Assembly (NCBI GenBank): GCA_030834095.1
Contig: JAURGA010000013.1
Coordinates: 1 to 37,265, forward strand
Reading direction: 5' to 3'
Source of the DNA: Candidatus Nanopelagicales bacterium
Lineage (GTDB): Bacteria; Actinomycetota; Actinomycetes; Nanopelagicales; Nanopelagicaceae
DNA: 37,265 bases
Shown: positions 25,924-36,535 of the stretch, in pieces
Numbering within the stretch: position 1 is the stretch's first letter
Layout: each line of letters starts with the position of its first letter
Translations under genes and position numbers: made by a program
Notes under the pieces: model-generated
What the model was told of the DNA's origin: nothing
The model's database searches: none
Seen by the model: only the letters and a program-made list of their open reading frames with translations

Positions 25924-26814
25924 CTAATCAAGCCCTTTGCTTCTAGAAGAGGCTAAGGATAGCAGTGCGGCAGCCACTTCCTCGACTCGATGATTTACCA
26001 GGATCTCATCGAACTCGCCTGAACAGGCCATTTCTTCCTCAGCTAAAGCCAGCCGAGCAGCACGACGTTCTGGCGAATCAGTCCCTCTGGACGTGAGCCT
26101 TTCTACCAACTCTTCCCAAGATGGCGGTGAAACAAAAACAAGAAGCGCATACGGGTCGGCCTTTCGAATCTGTCTAGCCCCTGCAATTTCAATCTCTAAG
26201 AGAACGTGCTTACCAAGATTCAGCGCCTCTGCAACTGCTTCGCGTGGAGTTCCGTAACGCGCACCAGCAAATTCGGCCCATTCAAGAAGAGCATTCTGCG
26301 CAATTAATTGATCAAACTTTTCCTCAGTTACAAAGTGATAATCGCGTCCATCTTTCTCATTGTCACGTGGTTCGCGAGTCGTAACCGAAACACTTACCCA
26401 GATTGCAGGATGGTCGCGAAGATACGAAGTGATTGTGCTTTTTCCAACACCGCCAGGTCCTGACATAACAATTAGCGTTCCAGGGTTTACTGGCACCTTA
26501 TTCAAAATCATCTCACTTCTTAGCTTTTGCAATTGATGTGAACCTAGTCCACCTATTCTACGCGTCTCAGAGATGCCAGCCTTTGCCATTAAAGTAAAAG
26601 TTCTCCTTGACCCGATACCAGGTGCCGCATCCAATAATTCGCGAACCCGCATTCGTTGTATCGACTCTCGACCATCATTGATGACATCGAATATTCCAAT
26701 TTCACCTGACGCTAGAAGAGCTTTCACTTGGGCTCGCTCGCGCCGGGATTCAACAGCCTTCAGTCCAGCTTCCGCTCGTGCTTGCGCACTTAGGATCGGC
26801 GGTTGCTTATTCAC
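25924..26814 (-). CDS. gmk: mIHF-guanylate kinase fusion protein
   Basis: One 296-residue frame combines two proteins usually encoded by adjacent genes. Residues about 5-103 match the actinobacterial integration host factor mIHF: RRERAQVKALL, then MRVRELLDAAPGIGSRR and ISETRRIGGLGSHQLQKL, a DNA-binding H2TH-like fold. Residues about 110-296 are guanylate kinase (GMP + ATP to GDP + ADP), with P-loop GPGGVGKST (119-127), SVSVTTREPR, GRDYHFV, AGARYGTP and LEIEIAGARQIRKADP. The linker between them is about 8 residues. The start is GTG 26814, 3 bases after pyrF. An internal ATG at 26511 (M102) with an AGAAGTGAG context could also yield kinase alone. The neighbours pyrF and rpoZ flank mihF-gmk in other actinobacteria. 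Confidence 0.93.
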   Translation of the reverse strand: MNKQPPILSAQARAEAGLKAVESRRERAQVKALLASGEIGIFDVINDGRESIQRMRVRELLDAAPGIGSRRTFTLMAKAGISETRRIGGLGSHQLQKLRSEMILNKVPVNPGTLIVMSGPGGVGKSTITSYLRDHPAIWVSVSVTTREPRDNEKDGRDYHFVTEEKFDQLIAQNALLEWAEFAGARYGTPREAVAEALNLGKHVLLEIEIAGARQIRKADPYALLVFVSPPSWEELVERLTSRGTDSPERRAARLALAEEEMACSGEFDEILVNHRVEEVAAALLSLASSRSKGLD

Positions 26815-26817
26815 AAT

Positions 26818-27513
26818 CTAATTCAAACTATCCAGAATGGATGCAGCAGTCTCTTTCATGCTGGTCAAAGATATCTTCGCCTGATCTGTAATCGGCCTAC
26901 CGATGACTAAGTAATTTGCTCCGGCTGTCACAGCCTCCTTCGGTGTCATCACTCGTTTTTGATCGCCGAGTTCGGCTCCTGTCGGCCGAACGCCGGGTGT
27001 AATTATCTCTAACTTCTCCCCTACAACAGCGCGGATTTCACTAGCCTCAAACGGTGAACAAACTATAGAACGTGCTCCATTTTCACTCGCCAACTTAGCC
27101 AGTGATGCAGCAGAACTTTTCGTGTTCTTTGCATAGCCAATCTCTACTAAATCCGAATCAGATAGGGATGTAAGAATCGTGACCGCCGTTATTGAAACAT
27201 TAGGTGCGGCATCACTCGCGGCCTTGATCATCGCTGCGCCTCCACTTGCATGGATGGTCAAAAACTTTGGCGCCAGGTCTGCAACGCTAGATACTGCCGC
27301 TGACACAGTATTTGGAATATCGTGAAGTTTTAAATCTAGAAAAGTTTTGAAGTCTCCGGCATCGGCCAATCTTCGTAAGCCATCGGCCCCAAATTTTAAA
27401 TAGAATTCTAGACCGACCTTATAAATACCTATTGATTCATTAGTTACTTCTATCCAACTCTTGGCCGTCTCCAGATCCTTAGTATCTAAGGCAAGAATTA
27501 TTGGTGAATTCAC
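26818..27513 (-). CDS. pyrF: Orotidine 5'-phosphate decarboxylase (type 1)
   Basis: Last step of UMP synthesis, decarboxylating OMP. The 231-residue barrel shows D10 in ILALDTKD, K32 in YKVGLEFY and the catalytic D60-x-K62-x-x-D65 of FLDLKLHDIPNT, plus a phosphate loop TPGVRP and VIGRPIT. This is the type 1 enzyme of Bacillus and E. coli; the longer type 2 form is what I remember from Mycobacterium and Streptomyces. GTG 27513 begins 2 bases after the pyrD stop, and the stop is 3 bases before the mIHF-gmk start. Confidence 0.96.
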   Translation of the reverse strand: MNSPIILALDTKDLETAKSWIEVTNESIGIYKVGLEFYLKFGADGLRRLADAGDFKTFLDLKLHDIPNTVSAAVSSVADLAPKFLTIHASGGAAMIKAASDAAPNVSITAVTILTSLSDSDLVEIGYAKNTKSSAASLAKLASENGARSIVCSPFEASEIRAVVGEKLEIITPGVRPTGAELGDQKRVMTPKEAVTAGANYLVIGRPITDQAKISLTSMKETAASILDSLN

Positions 27514-27515
27514 AA

Positions 27516-28451
27516 TTACAGATTCCCTTCGCTGCGATGTGCGTAACCAACGGCCTCGCGCAATGAATGAAAGCCGTGCTCGACAAGTTCGTTGCGAAGT
27601 TCTTCTTTGACCTTCATGGCAGCCATTGGATTTCCAAAGGTTGCGGTGCCGATAGAAACTGCGGAAGCTCCTGCAAGAATTAGTTCAAAAGCATCTTGAC
27701 CCGAAGCGACTCCGCCCATCCCCAATATTTTGACATGTGGCATAGCGGCATGAACTTGATAAATCGCACGCACGGCAATTGGTCTGATGGCTGGACCAGA
27801 GAGTCCACCGGTCTTTCCAGCAAGTTTTGGCCGCATGGTATTTGTATCAATAACCATTCCAAGAACAGTATTAATTAGCGCTAACGAATCTGCTCCCGCC
27901 GCAACAACTTCCTGCGCTATTTCAACGATACTTGTTACATCCGGAGTCAACTTTGCGATTATCGGCAACTCACCACCAATATTTCGCCTGACCGCCTGTA
28001 TCGCTGCGCGTGCAGTTTCAGGGTGACAAGCAAAGACTTGTCCGCGATTTTCAACATTAGGACATGAGATATTTACTTCGAGCGCAGAAATACCAGGGAC
28101 TGCTCTGATCTTTCGGGCAAGAACTGCGTAATCTTCAACGCTCTCCCCCGCAATACTTACGACAATTGTCGCGCCCTGATCTCGCAACCAAGGAACATCA
28201 TTTTCTAGAAAAAGATCAATTCCAGGACCCTGCAAACCAATTGAATTGAGCATGCCACTTGGCGTCTCTGCCATTCTTGGAGTTGCTCGACCTGATCTAG
28301 CTTTTAACATAATCGATTTGGTGACGACAGCGCCAAGTTGGCTGAGTTCAAAGAATTGACTTAACTCTTTACCAGATCCCGCACATCCGCTCGCAGTGAA
28401 TATTGGATTCTCGAATTCGGCCTGTCCCAATGTTGTTTGATAGTTAAACAT
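27516..28451 (-). CDS. pyrD: Dihydroorotate dehydrogenase, catalytic subunit (class 1B)
   Basis: Oxidises dihydroorotate to orotate in the cytosol, with PyrK passing electrons to NAD. The 311-residue FMN barrel has NPIFTASGCAG at the start, TKSIMLKARSG, NSIGLQGPG and EVNISCPNVENRGQ with catalytic C130 (a class 1 cysteine, where class 2 enzymes have serine). GGVASGQDAFELI and SIGTATF bind FMN phosphate. I chose ATG 28451, 2 bases after the pyrK stop; GTG 28466 would overlap pyrK. Adjacent pyrK supports class 1B. Confidence 0.95.
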   Translation of the reverse strand: MFNYQTTLGQAEFENPIFTASGCAGSGKELSQFFELSQLGAVVTKSIMLKARSGRATPRMAETPSGMLNSIGLQGPGIDLFLENDVPWLRDQGATIVVSIAGESVEDYAVLARKIRAVPGISALEVNISCPNVENRGQVFACHPETARAAIQAVRRNIGGELPIIAKLTPDVTSIVEIAQEVVAAGADSLALINTVLGMVIDTNTMRPKLAGKTGGLSGPAIRPIAVRAIYQVHAAMPHVKILGMGGVASGQDAFELILAGASAVSIGTATFGNPMAAMKVKEELRNELVEHGFHSLREAVGYAHRSEGNL

Positions 28452-28453
28452 TA

Positions 28454-29308
28454 CTAGGCGCCCCACGTTCCTTCAGGAATTGTGCGATTGGCCTTCCAGA
28501 TCACGTTCTCTCCAGCAACTACCGGGCCATCGATACATGAGCGGAGCATTCGAATAACCTCATCCTCGCCTTTAATGGGAAGAACGCAGGTCATGCAAAC
28601 ACCAATACCGCAGGCCATCGATTCTTCGATTGAACATTGATGCATCAAGTTAAATTCTTCAGCGATGTCATTGATCGCTTCTAGCATTCCCATCGGTCCA
28701 CACGAATAAATAATGTCGATCTCATTTGCTTCAATAATTTCACGCATTGCATCGGTAACTTTTCCAGTTTTCCCGGTCGAACCATCTTCGGTTGTTATCG
28801 TTAAGCTACTGACAGAACGCTTCCCATCTAACGGTGCAAATATTTTCATCGCAGTGCTTGCACCAAGAACCATATCTACGCGACATCCACGATTCTTCAG
28901 GACTTCTGAAAGCCCAAAGAGTGGGGCACTTCCGTAGCCGCCACCGACTAAGAGCGCTCGGACTGGTTCTGTTGGAATTCCGAATGCAGTTCCAAGTGGC
29001 GCAATTAAGTCAATCTTTGCACCTGGTTGTTGATTGGCTAACCAAGTGCTACCTGCACCATGCGGTGCAACAACAATTTCCAACAAACCAACGCTCTGGC
29101 CACGATCAAATGTTCGGTAGATTGCAAAGGCTCTCCGCAAAACTAACTGGCTAGACTCGCCACCAACAGATATCGCAACAAAATTTCCGGGTTTCGCTGA
29201 ATTAGCTAAATCACCAACCGCAAAGACCATATGGTGGTAAGCGCCAACCTTTTTATTGCTGACTATTTCGGCAAGAACCTGCTTAGCGCTGCTGTTGATT
29301 CCCATCAT
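28454..29308 (-). CDS. pyrK: Dihydroorotate dehydrogenase electron-transfer subunit
   Basis: An FAD- and [2Fe-2S]-containing partner of PyrD. An N-terminal FAD domain includes LRRAFAIY, and an NAD-binding domain has [13 protein letters not shown] and YSCGPMGML. The iron-sulfur cluster ligands are C233, C238, C241 ([12 protein letters not shown]) and C258 (RSCIDGPV), the standard spacing. Its ATG overlaps the carB stop (ATGA, 29305-29308), and pyrD begins just after its end, so the three genes are translationally coupled. Confidence 0.95.
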   Translation of the reverse strand: MMGINSSAKQVLAEIVSNKKVGAYHHMVFAVGDLANSAKPGNFVAISVGGESSQLVLRRAFAIYRTFDRGQSVGLLEIVVAPHGAGSTWLANQQPGAKIDLIAPLGTAFGIPTEPVRALLVGGGYGSAPLFGLSEVLKNRGCRVDMVLGASTAMKIFAPLDGKRSVSSLTITTEDGSTGKTGKVTDAMREIIEANEIDIIYSCGPMGMLEAINDIAEEFNLMHQCSIEESMACGIGVCMTCVLPIKGEDEVIRMLRSCIDGPVVAGENVIWKANRTIPEGTWGA

Positions 29309-32300
29309 TCGACGATGGCCAACCAGTCCTGGATTGAACGAATACTAAAACTCTTCCCCTGAAGTTCAGATATTCCGGCAACCGCAGCCTTAAATCCGGC
29401 TATGGTTGTAATGCAAGGAACTCCTCTTTGAATTGCTGCCGTGCGAATCATCCACCCGTCCATACGTGTTCCCCGGCCAAGTGGTGTATTGATAACAAGA
29501 CCTACAACGCCTTCGGTGATCAGATCTACCGCAGTAAATTCCCCACCTGGACCGCGACCCTGTGAATGTTTGCGCACTAGTTCAGAATCCACACCATTCT
29601 GCTTAAGAAAATCATGGGTTCCCTGAGTGGTAAACAATTTAAATCCAAGTCCACTCAAAATTTGAGCCGGGTATAGTGACGCTTTCTTATCACGCTCGGA
29701 TAGCGATAGAAACACTGAACCAGCCATAGGAAGTGCACCAAACGCCGCAGTCTGACTCTTTGCATAGGCCTCGCCGAATGTTCCAGCAATTCCCATTACC
29801 TCACCAGTCGATCTCATCTCTGGTCCCAAGATTGAATCTACGCCGGTGCCATCGTTCCTACGGAATCTATTCCAAGGAAGCACGGCTTCCTTGACGGAAA
29901 TTCCATTAGCAACTCCATCTCCAGATTTCGGTAGCAAATTTTTGGCTCGGAGTTCAGAGATCTTAATTCCGGTTGCGATTAACGCAGCGCATTTTGCTAG
30001 TGGATTTCCTGTTGCCTTACTTACAAATGGAACAGTTCGCGAAGCTCTAGGATTGGCCTCAAGGACATAGAGTTTCTCTTGGGCTGTTGCATTTGCGACA
30101 ACTGCAAATTGAATGTTAATTAAGCCCCTAACTCCGATGCCACGAGCAAGTTTTTCAGTTGCAATTCGAATCTCCCGGGCAAGCGCGGATCCAATAGAGA
30201 AACTAGGAAGGACGCAAGCAGAATCACCCGAGTGCACACCAGCCTCTTCGATATGTTCCATCACGCCAGCTAAGTAAAGTTCTTCGCCATCGAAGAGCGC
30301 ATCAACATCTATTTCAACAGCATCATCCAAAAACTTATCAATCAATACTGGATGATTCGGAGTTATTTCCGTCGCCTTTTTTATGAAATCTGCAAGTGAT
30401 TCGTCATCGTAAACAATTTCCATACCACGTCCACCCAGAACGAATGAAGGACGGACCAAGACTGGATAAGTAATCTCGTGCGCAATCTTTAACGCTTCCT
30501 CGAAAGTATCCGCCATTCCAAATGTTGGGGCATCTAAAGAGTTAACTCGCAGCAGCTCACCGAACTGTCCTCGATCTTCCGCCAAATCAATCGCATCCGG
30601 CGAGGTTCCGAGAATCTTCACTCCTGCATCTTGTAGACCACGCGCAAGACCAAGTGGTGTCTGGCCGCCAAGCTGAGCAACAACACCTACAACTGGACCT
30701 GCTTGCTCTTCGGCGTATATAACTTCCAAAACATCTTCCAAAGTTAGCGGCTCGAAATAGAGTCGATCCGAAGTGTCGTAATCCGTTGACACAGTCTCAG
30801 GATTGCAGTTAATCATTATCGTTTCAAATCCCGCAGCCTTCAGCGCAAATGCAGCATGGACACAGGAATAATCAAATTCGACTCCTTGGCCAATTCGATT
30901 AGGACCACTGCCGAGGATAATTACTGCAGGTTTAGTTCTAGGAATAACTTCGCTTTCCAGGTCATAGCTGGAGTAATAATAAGGGGTGTGTGCTTCAAAT
31001 TCTGCAGCGCAAGTATCGACAGTTTTATAAACTGGCCGAAGACCAATTCGCGTTCTGATGGCCGAAATTTCAGCGAGTGATTTGCCAGTCAAATCTGCAA
31101 TCTGGGAATCCGAAAAACCATTGCTCTTAGCAAGGCGAAGGAGTTCTTCAGATAGATCAGTGCTTTGGGTTATCTGTTTAGCTATTGAATTGATTTCTAC
31201 GATCTGCGATAGAAACCAAGTATCAACTTTGGTCGCTGCATAAACTTCTTCAATTGTTGCACCCAAATACAATGCAAGTTGGACTTGTTGTAAACGATGT
31301 TCGGTTGGAATCGCCATAGCGGCGAGTAGATACTCTTTCGTTACGCCTCTTGTATTCCAGTGGAAACTCGTCCCCTTCTTTTCAACAGAGCGCAGCGCCT
31401 TCTGTAGAGCCTCTGCAAAGGAGCGACCAATCGCCATCGCTTCACCGACGCTCTTCATAGTGGTAGTCAGTCTGGTATCAGCCTCAGGAAATTTTTCGAA
31501 GGCAAACCTAGGAACCTTAACAACTATGTAATCTAAAGTCGGCTCGAAGGAAGCGGGCGTTACTTTCGTAATGTCATTCTGAATCTCATCAAGGGTGTAA
31601 CCAATTGCTAATTTTGTCGCGATTTTCGCTATCGGAAAGCCAGTCGCCTTCGAAGCTAGAGCTGAAGATCTAGAGACGCGAGGATTCATTTCGATAACAA
31701 TAATTCGGCCATCACTTGGATTTATTGCAAACTGGATGTTGCATCCGCCGGTAGCAACTCCAACCTCGCGAATGATATCTATCGATAGATTGCGGAGTTT
31801 TTGATATTCGACATCCGTTAACGTTAAAGCTGGGGCCACCGTGATTGAGTCTCCAGTGTGAACACCCATTGGATCAATATTTTCAATACTGCAAACGATC
31901 ACAACGTTATCCTTGTGATCCCGCATAACTTCTAACTCGAACTCTTTCCACCCAATTATTGATTCCTCAAGTAGAACTTCAGTTGTAGGACTGTGTCGCA
32001 GACCTGCTCCGGCGATAAGTTCTATATCACTCTGGTTGTAGGCAATTCCAGAGCCCAATCCCCCCATCGTAAATGAAGGTCTTACGACAACGGGATAGTT
32101 GAGAAATTCCGCTCCGGCTATACATTCCGCCATTGTGTGACAAATTACCGATTTTGCAGATGAGCCACCGATTTTTTCAACAATCTCTTTGAATGTTTCA
32201 CGATCTTCACCGCGTTTAATTGCTGGGATATCTGCGCCAATAAGTTTTACTCCCAACCTTTCGAGAGAACCACGCTCGTAAAGTTGCATTGCAGCATTTA

Positions 32301-32586
32301 GTGCAGTCTGCCCACCAAGTGTTGCCAGAATTGCAGTCGGCTTCTCTTTGATAATTATTTGCTCAATAATCTCTGGTGTTATGGGTTCAATATAAGTTGC
32401 GTCGGCAAACTCTGGATCTGTCATTATTGTTGCTGGATTTGAATTTATAAGAATTACTCGGATTCCTTCACTTCGCAGGACCCGACAGGCTTGGGTTCCT
32501 GAATAATCAAATTCACATGCTTGTCCAATAACTATCGGACCACTGCCGATAACCAGAACACTTTCAATCGAAGAATCTTTAGGCAT
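29305..32586 (-). CDS. carB: Carbamoyl-phosphate synthase large subunit
   Basis: Makes carbamoyl phosphate for pyrimidines and arginine. The 1093-residue protein has two homologous ATP-grasp halves: [20 protein letters not shown] begins the first and [20 protein letters not shown] the second; each has a grasp signature ([27 protein letters not shown]) and metal residues ([39 protein letters not shown]). The C-terminal MGS-like allosteric domain (about 950-1093) is complete. It overlaps carA by 8 bases and pyrK by 4 bases. Confidence 0.98.
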   Translation of the reverse strand: MPKDSSIESVLVIGSGPIVIGQACEFDYSGTQACRVLRSEGIRVILINSNPATIMTDPEFADATYIEPITPEIIEQIIIKEKPTAILATLGGQTALNAAMQLYERGSLERLGVKLIGADIPAIKRGEDRETFKEIVEKIGGSSAKSVICHTMAECIAGAEFLNYPVVVRPSFTMGGLGSGIAYNQSDIELIAGAGLRHSPTTEVLLEESIIGWKEFELEVMRDHKDNVVIVCSIENIDPMGVHTGDSITVAPALTLTDVEYQKLRNLSIDIIREVGVATGGCNIQFAINPSDGRIIVIEMNPRVSRSSALASKATGFPIAKIATKLAIGYTLDEIQNDITKVTPASFEPTLDYIVVKVPRFAFEKFPEADTRLTTTMKSVGEAMAIGRSFAEALQKALRSVEKKGTSFHWNTRGVTKEYLLAAMAIPTEHRLQQVQLALYLGATIEEVYAATKVDTWFLSQIVEINSIAKQITQSTDLSEELLRLAKSNGFSDSQIADLTGKSLAEISAIRTRIGLRPVYKTVDTCAAEFEAHTPYYYSSYDLESEVIPRTKPAVIILGSGPNRIGQGVEFDYSCVHAAFALKAAGFETIMINCNPETVSTDYDTSDRLYFEPLTLEDVLEVIYAEEQAGPVVGVVAQLGGQTPLGLARGLQDAGVKILGTSPDAIDLAEDRGQFGELLRVNSLDAPTFGMADTFEEALKIAHEITYPVLVRPSFVLGGRGMEIVYDDESLADFIKKATEITPNHPVLIDKFLDDAVEIDVDALFDGEELYLAGVMEHIEEAGVHSGDSACVLPSFSIGSALAREIRIATEKLARGIGVRGLINIQFAVVANATAQEKLYVLEANPRASRTVPFVSKATGNPLAKCAALIATGIKISELRAKNLLPKSGDGVANGISVKEAVLPWNRFRRNDGTGVDSILGPEMRSTGEVMGIAGTFGEAYAKSQTAAFGALPMAGSVFLSLSERDKKASLYPAQILSGLGFKLFTTQGTHDFLKQNGVDSELVRKHSQGRGPGGEFTAVDLITEGVVGLVINTPLGRGTRMDGWMIRTAAIQRGVPCITTIAGFKAAVAGISELQGKSFSIRSIQDWLAIVE

Positions 32587-33712
32587 TAGCTACCTTCGCA
32601 TCCTTCATTAGATCAAGAAACTTATCGAACAAATAACTTGCATCGTGTGGGCCCGCAGCTGCCTCTGGATGATACTGAACGCTAAACGCTGGCGCTTCTA
32701 AAAGTTCTAGACCTTCGACGACACCATCATTTAAACAGAGATGACTTACAAAGCCTGCACCGTAAATAGTATTAAAGTTAACCTCGACTGGCGCTGCGAC
32801 AGCGAAACCATGATTGTGCGCTGTAATTTCGATACGCCCAGATTTTAAATTCTTAACCGGTTGATTGATTCCTCTATGCCCGAATGGCAATTTGTAGGTT
32901 TCAAAACCTAGCGCCCGACCCATTATTTGATGGCCAAAGCAAATTCCGAAGAGAGGTATCCGCGCACTTAAAATTTTCCGGACAAGCAGAATCATCTCCG
33001 TCATGGTTGCTGGATCACCAGGACCATTCGAGAGAAATACGCCATCAGGATTTAGGGCAACTATCTGCTCGAAGGTTGTGCGCGATGGAACAACGTGAAC
33101 TTCTATCCCTCGCTGGGACATGGCTCGTGGAGTCGCGCCTTTAATCCCCATATCGAGAGCGACAACAGTAAATTTTTTCTCGCCAATAGCAGGCACGACA
33201 TATGTATTATCTGTTGAAACGTCATCAGATAAAAACGCCCCGGTCATCGCCGGTGTTTTACGAACCTTTATCACCATTTCTTCCCGTGTTAATCCAGAGT
33301 TCGAAAAAATCCCTACCCGCATCGCCCCAAGATCTCTTAGGTGTCGCGTAATTGCTCGAGTATCAACGCCCCTAATTCCCACAACGCCATTGCTCTTTAG
33401 ATCATCTTCAAGAGTCCGCTCTGAGCGCCAATTACTCACAACTGGGGATGGATTTCTAACGACAAAACCACTTACCCAAATCTTCTTTGACTCTTCATCG
33501 GTTGTATTCATCCCGGTGTTTCCAATGTGCGGTGCAGTCATAACAACAACTTGCTTGTGATACGAGGGGTCGGTAAGAGTCTCTTGATAGCCGGTCATTC
33601 CAGTAGAAAATACCGCTTCACCAAATGTCTCACCTTCGCAGGCCCAACTCTCACCTTCAAAAATTGTTCCATCATCTAGAACTAGGAAAGCTTTACTCAA
33701 TTGCTCCCCCAT
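32579..33712 (-). CDS. carA: Carbamoyl-phosphate synthase small subunit
   Basis: The glutaminase subunit supplying ammonia to CarB. Residues about 1-150 form the CarA-specific domain ([27 protein letters not shown]); the class I amidotransferase domain has [11 protein letters not shown], nucleophile C in [13 protein letters not shown] and the catalytic pair H/E in SVQYHPEA. The 377-residue length is usual. ATG 33712 overlaps pyrC by 20 bases; a TTG four codons later (33700), preceded by GGGGGAG, would give the common MSKAFLVL start and is a fair alternative. Confidence 0.97.
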   Translation of the reverse strand: MGEQLSKAFLVLDDGTIFEGESWACEGETFGEAVFSTGMTGYQETLTDPSYHKQVVVMTAPHIGNTGMNTTDEESKKIWVSGFVVRNPSPVVSNWRSERTLEDDLKSNGVVGIRGVDTRAITRHLRDLGAMRVGIFSNSGLTREEMVIKVRKTPAMTGAFLSDDVSTDNTYVVPAIGEKKFTVVALDMGIKGATPRAMSQRGIEVHVVPSRTTFEQIVALNPDGVFLSNGPGDPATMTEMILLVRKILSARIPLFGICFGHQIMGRALGFETYKLPFGHRGINQPVKNLKSGRIEITAHNHGFAVAAPVEVNFNTIYGAGFVSHLCLNDGVVEGLELLEAPAFSVQYHPEAAAGPHDASYLFDKFLDLMKDAKVANA

Positions 33713-34988
33713 TCACAATCTCGCCATTACTCAGGACCTGTTTACCATTCAAGAATGTATGCACGACTCGTGATGGAAGTTGCATACCCTCGAAAGGAGT
33801 GTTCTTACTCTTCGAAGCCAGTCTATTGCGGTCAACAATCCAATTAGCATTGCTATCAATTATTGTTAAATTCGCCGTTGCGCCAACCTTCAAAATCTGA
33901 CCGTGATGTAAGTAACCCGCTATCTTTGCGGGCGCTATCGACATTCGATCGACCAAATCAGCCCAAGTCATCATCTTTGTTTCTATCATCGCCTTAACCA
34001 CAACTGAAAGCGCAGTTTCTAATCCAACCATGCCAAATGCGGCGCTCTGCCATTCACAATCCTTATCCTCTGTTGGATGTGGAGCGTGGTCCGTGCCAAC
34101 GATGTCAATAGTTCCATCGGCCAAGCCCTTACGAAGCGCGAGGACATCCCTTTCGGTTCGCAGCGGTGGATTAACTTTGTATACCGAATCGTAATCAGTA
34201 ACTAAATCATCAGTAAGAAGTAAGTGGTGCGGGGTAACTTCTGCCGTAACGTTAATACCGCGAGATTTAGCAAACCTGACTAAATCTACGCCGCCTGCGG
34301 TTGTGAGATGACAGATATGCAATCTGCTGCCAACATGTTCGGCCAATAAAATATCGCGCGCAATAATTGCTTCTTCCGCAACCGCCGGCCAACCAACAAG
34401 CCCTAATTTCGAAGAGACGATTCCTTCATTCATCTGGGAATCAACAGTAAGCGCTGGTTCCTGCGCATGCTGGGCGATGATTCCATTGAAAGTTTTTACA
34501 TATTCAAGCGCACGACGCATCAACAAAGGATCTGAGACGCATTTTCCATCATCGCTAAATATTCTAACTCTAGCTTTCGAATTAGCCATCGCACCAAGTT
34601 CTGCGAGAGATTTTCCGGCTAGCCCTTGAGTAACTGCACCGATTGGAAATACATCACAGAAACCTGCTTCCTGACCAAGCCGGTAAACCTGCTCTACAAC
34701 TCCTGCGGTATCCGCCACTGGAAAAGTATTTGCCATTGCAGAGATTGCAGTGAAACCACCTTTCGCCGCCGCCATACTTCCAGTAGCAACTGTTTCAGAA
34801 TCTTCACGTCCCGGTTCGCGTAGATGCGTGTGCAAATCAACCAAACCCGGAATCAATAGATTTTTTGCGGCGTCAATCTTCTCGCCTTTGTTCAAGCCGT
34901 TTCCGATTTCGGCTATAACGCCGCTCGACACGATCACGTCTACAACTTGGTCATCAATTAACCGGGCATTTGTGATTGTAAATTCCAT
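33693..34988 (-). CDS. pyrC: Dihydroorotase (class I)
   Basis: Cyclises carbamoyl-aspartate to dihydroorotate. The 431-residue amidohydrolase has zinc ligands H53 and H55 in [15 protein letters not shown], further histidines in IAQHAQEP and LHICHLTTA, and the catalytic aspartate in VGTDHAPHP. These mark the class I (Bacillus-type) enzyme. ATG 34988 directly abuts the pyrB stop codon (TAAATG), and its 3' end overlaps carA. Confidence 0.97.
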   Translation of the reverse strand: MEFTITNARLIDDQVVDVIVSSGVIAEIGNGLNKGEKIDAAKNLLIPGLVDLHTHLREPGREDSETVATGSMAAAKGGFTAISAMANTFPVADTAGVVEQVYRLGQEAGFCDVFPIGAVTQGLAGKSLAELGAMANSKARVRIFSDDGKCVSDPLLMRRALEYVKTFNGIIAQHAQEPALTVDSQMNEGIVSSKLGLVGWPAVAEEAIIARDILLAEHVGSRLHICHLTTAGGVDLVRFAKSRGINVTAEVTPHHLLLTDDLVTDYDSVYKVNPPLRTERDVLALRKGLADGTIDIVGTDHAPHPTEDKDCEWQSAAFGMVGLETALSVVVKAMIETKMMTWADLVDRMSIAPAKIAGYLHHGQILKVGATANLTIIDSNANWIVDRNRLASKSKNTPFEGMQLPSRVVHTFLNGKQVLSNGEIVNGGAIE

Positions 34989-35942
34989 TTAGGCACTGAC
35001 CTCTCCGGTAAGCGTTGCGCCCCCAAGTAATTGATACAGAACAGCCATCCGAACTAAAACACCATTTGATACTTGATCTAGCACAACTGATCTATGAGAG
35101 TCTGCGCTCTCTGCAGATATTTCTAGCCCCCGATTCATTGGACCTGGGTGCATGACAATTGCATTTTTGCTTAGCGAATTTAGCCTTGTTATATCTAGCC
35201 CATAGCCTCGCGAGTATTCGCGCTCAGATGGGAAGAATGAATTAGCCATTCTTTCAGATTGGACTCGCAGCATCATTAACACATCAACTTCTTTGAGAAC
35301 ACTATCTAAATCATAGCCAACCTTCACCTTCCAATCGGCAACGCCAACCGGAATCAAGGTGGGAGGTGCAACCAAAGTAACGCTCGCCCCTAGTTTTGTT
35401 AGAAGTAAAACATTACTTCGAGCAACCCGTGAGTGCAAGATATCCCCCACGATTGCGACCCGCAATCCATCAAAGCTCTGATTAAATTGCGGAAACTTAC
35501 TTCTTATTGTGTAGGCATCTAAGAGCGCTTGGGTTGGATGTTCATGAGTTCCATCACCAGCATTGATTACTGAGGCACTTATCCATCCAGAATCCGCAAG
35601 CCGTTGTGCGGCGCCAGAGGCACCATGTCGAATTACAACTGCATCTGCGCCCATGGCTTGCAGCGTTTGTGCAGTGTCCTTAAGGGATTCACCTTTGCTA
35701 ACACTTGATCCCTTGGCTGAAAAATTAATAACATCGGCAGATAAACGTTTCGCAGCACTCTCAAAGGAGATACGAGTTCTAGTTGAATCTTCGAAGAAGA
35801 GATTAACTACAGTTCGACCACGCAGCGTTGGAAGCTTCTTCATAGGACCGTCAGAAATCTTTGCTAATTCACTTGCAGTGTTCAAAATTTCAAAGGCCTC
35901 GTCTGCACTTAAGTCGTTGATGGAAAGTAGATGCTTATTCAT
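34989..35942 (-). CDS. pyrB: Aspartate carbamoyltransferase catalytic subunit
   Basis: Joins carbamoyl phosphate and aspartate, the committed step of pyrimidine synthesis. Carbamoyl-phosphate-binding [13 protein letters not shown] and [14 protein letters not shown], the SKGES loop and HPGPMNRG near the C-terminus are intact across 317 residues. No pyrI regulatory subunit is encoded nearby, which agrees with control through PyrR. Its ATG follows the pyrR stop with no gap (TAGATG). Confidence 0.97.
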   Translation of the reverse strand: MNKHLLSINDLSADEAFEILNTASELAKISDGPMKKLPTLRGRTVVNLFFEDSTRTRISFESAAKRLSADVINFSAKGSSVSKGESLKDTAQTLQAMGADAVVIRHGASGAAQRLADSGWISASVINAGDGTHEHPTQALLDAYTIRSKFPQFNQSFDGLRVAIVGDILHSRVARSNVLLLTKLGASVTLVAPPTLIPVGVADWKVKVGYDLDSVLKEVDVLMMLRVQSERMANSFFPSEREYSRGYGLDITRLNSLSKNAIVMHPGPMNRGLEISAESADSHRSVVLDQVSNGVLVRMAVLYQLLGGATLTGEVSA

Positions 35943-36470
35943 CTAAATACCTGCAACAATTTCTACACAGTCTTTACCATCGATCTCATCCAAGGAAACT
36001 TTCACCGATTCACTTGATGAGGTAGGAATATTCTTACCAACATAATCCGCCCTAATTGGAAGTTGGCGGTGCCCACGGTCTACCAAGACCGCTAGTTGAA
36101 CAGTCGCTGGGCGACCAATCTCGCCGATTGCATCTAGCGCTGCCCGAATAGTGCGGCCTGAGAAGAAAACATCATCAACAAGAACTATGTCTTTACCTTC
36201 AATTCCGCCACTTGGAATCAAGGTAGGCAACAAAGGCCTAGGCGGTCGCATCCGGAGATCATCACGGTGAAGCGTTATGTCTAGAGTTCCCACCGCTACC
36301 GGTGATTGGATTTCCTTGAGGAATTGAGCGATTCGCTCTCCTAGGAATGCGCCTCGCGTTGGAATGCCGAGCAAGACGACATTATCTAACCCTTGATTGT
36401 GTTCAATAATTTCATGCGCGATGCGCTTTAGCGCCCGACCAATTTCGCCGGCGTCCAGGACTATAGCCAT
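35943..36470 (-). CDS. pyrR: Pyrimidine operon regulator / uracil phosphoribosyltransferase PyrR
   Basis: An RNA-binding regulator with a phosphoribosyltransferase fold that senses UMP/UTP against PRPP; many PyrR proteins also convert uracil to UMP. In 175 residues, [13 protein letters not shown] and the PRPP loop [14 protein letters not shown] (94-107) are clear; [11 protein letters not shown] and [19 protein letters not shown] are the family's other conserved parts. ATG 36470 has AAGGAG just upstream. A PyrR-type RNA hairpin ends 1-2 bases before that site, so PyrR probably represses its own translation and that of the coupled pyr genes. Confidence 0.97.
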   Translation of the reverse strand: MAIVLDAGEIGRALKRIAHEIIEHNQGLDNVVLLGIPTRGAFLGERIAQFLKEIQSPVAVGTLDITLHRDDLRMRPPRPLLPTLIPSGGIEGKDIVLVDDVFFSGRTIRAALDAIGEIGRPATVQLAVLVDRGHRQLPIRADYVGKNIPTSSSESVKVSLDEIDGKDCVEIVAGI

Positions 36471-36483
36471 TTTCTCTCCTTCG

Positions 36484-36499
36484 CCGCCTCTCTGGACGG
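36484..36499 (-). promoter_or_regulatory. PyrR-binding RNA hairpin in the pyr leader
   Basis: The minus strand reads CCGTCCAGAGAGGCGG: a 5-base stem CCGUC/GGCGG (one U-G pair) closes the hexaloop CAGAGA, matching the PyrR-binding consensus UCCNGNGAGG with loop CNGNGA. The pyrR ribosome-binding site AAGGAG (36476-36481) starts within 2 bases of the stem, so bound PyrR would block ribosomes. Similar translational control is described for mycobacteria. Confidence 0.8.
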
Positions 36500-36535
36500 A
36501 TCGTTAAAGGAACTTCTTGCCTCTCGGGCGGGAAA

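Noticed and set aside
26500-26520. Sequencing error joining separate mihF and gmk genes
   Set aside because: There is no stop, no near-stop and no homopolymer at the junction that would suggest a shifted frame; both domains read in the same frame. Only comparison with relatives can settle it, so it is treated as a real fusion.
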